Source: DATLAN01 sp035527455
GTDB taxonomy: Bacteria > Planctomycetota > Planctomycetia > Pirellulales > Thermoguttaceae
NCBI GenBank assembly: GCA_035527455.1
Contig: DATLAN010000629.1
Location: 1-6,736 of the forward strand
Reading direction: 5' to 3'
Length of the DNA stretch: 6,736 nt
The notes beneath the pieces were generated by a model. The model was given only the letters and a program-made list of their open reading frames with translations. It did no database searches and was not told where the DNA came from. Shown piece after piece: positions 6,480 through 6,736 of this stretch. How positions within the stretch are numbered: position 1 is the first letter of the stretch; each line of letters opens with the position of its first letter. A program made the translations under genes and the position numbers.

Positions 6480-6620
6480 GTGGCACTGCTTGCAGAACAT
6501 CCGATCGGGCCTGCCGTCGCCGAAAAACACTGCTTGCCGGAAAGCGTAGAGAACCGGAAAGCCTGCAAGCCGTGTTGAAGCCCCGCGGACATCGACCTCT
6601 TCCCCGGCAAGCAGTGCCAC
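6480..6620. repeat. 141-bp block with perfect 14-bp inverted ends
   Basis: GTGGCACTGCTTGC at 6480-6493 is the exact reverse complement of GCAAGCAGTGCCAC at 6607-6620. A third related copy, CACTGCTTGCCGG at 6528-6540, is the reverse complement of 6604-6616. A 9-bp direct repeat CCGGAAAGC occurs at 6537 and 6554. The block abuts the point where DUF481 similarity stops. No target-site duplication is evident. It may be a miniature inverted-repeat element or a fragment of a larger repeat. Confidence 0.55.
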
Positions 6621-6736
6621 GCGGCAGGTGGCCCAAAACGCGGCGTGGATTTTTGGTCGGCGATGGTGTACAAATAGCGTGTATCTATCCGCCTTGCGTG
6701 CGGGCGGGCTCTTTGATAATTCGGCACAACGGCCTT
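6621..6736. other. Unassigned right end
   Basis: No coding frame in either direction looks like protein, and no DUF481 N-terminal sequence continues here on the minus strand. The stretch includes the AT-richer string CTCTTTGATAATTCGG at 6710-6725. I see no feature I can support. Confidence 0.3.

Noticed and set aside
6480..6494. CKQCH heme-like motif on the minus strand
   Set aside because: It is generated by one of the 14-bp inverted ends, and the surrounding frame has no cytochrome or DUF481 character.
6621..6736. CRISPR leader-like stretch with CTCTTTGATAATTCGG near the right edge
   Set aside because: No repeat is visible before the window ends, and the resemblance is too weak to call; sequence beyond 6736 would decide it.

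Overview
The window is high-GC bacterial DNA that looks planctomycetal, most likely Pirellulales-like. The evidence is an exported heme/beta-propeller protein of the hydrazine-synthase-alpha-like (PD40) type, a DUF1559 protein, an exported protein of a kind I know only from planctomycetes, sparse gene packing, and intergenic gaps filled with hairpin-forming repeats. The lineage is inferred from recalled family resemblance; no search was run.

Layout: (1) 1-1992, minus: a large exported protein with propeller-type motifs and a CxxCH heme site, cut off by the left edge. It is easily missed because it has no stop codon inside the window and a long spurious frame lies opposite it. (2) 1993-2198: a repeat-packed gap with a REP-like hairpin close to the start of gene 1 and a perfect 32-bp inverted repeat just beyond the end of gene 2. 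(3) 2199-3281, minus: exported protein of unknown function. (4) 3282-3491: its leader, with a tandem 15-bp duplication, a good sigma70-type promoter and a cluster of REP-like hairpins. (5) 3492-4304, minus: a DUF1559 protein made as a lipoprotein, with its own similar promoter. (6) 4452-5816, plus: an HD-domain phosphohydrolase, divergent from the lipoprotein gene. (7) 5817-6166: a non-coding composite repeat bounded by 32-bp inverted arms, filling the gap between two convergent genes. (8) 6167-6479, minus: the frameshifted C-terminal remnant of a DUF481-type outer-membrane protein, joined to a 141-bp block (6480-6620) with 14-bp inverted ends. (9) 6621-6736: nothing assignable.

No single pathway ties the genes together. 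The clearest functional link is between the two middle genes: from memory, planctomycetes often carry one protein with a gene-2-like N-terminal half and a DUF1559 C-terminal half. Here the halves are separate neighbouring genes in swapped order, each exported and each with a similar promoter. The HD protein is a cytosolic housekeeping-type enzyme. I found no convincing defence system, CRISPR array or complete insertion sequence. The most unusual content is the intergenic repeats, especially a hairpin family whose stems vary with compensating changes while a short core is kept.
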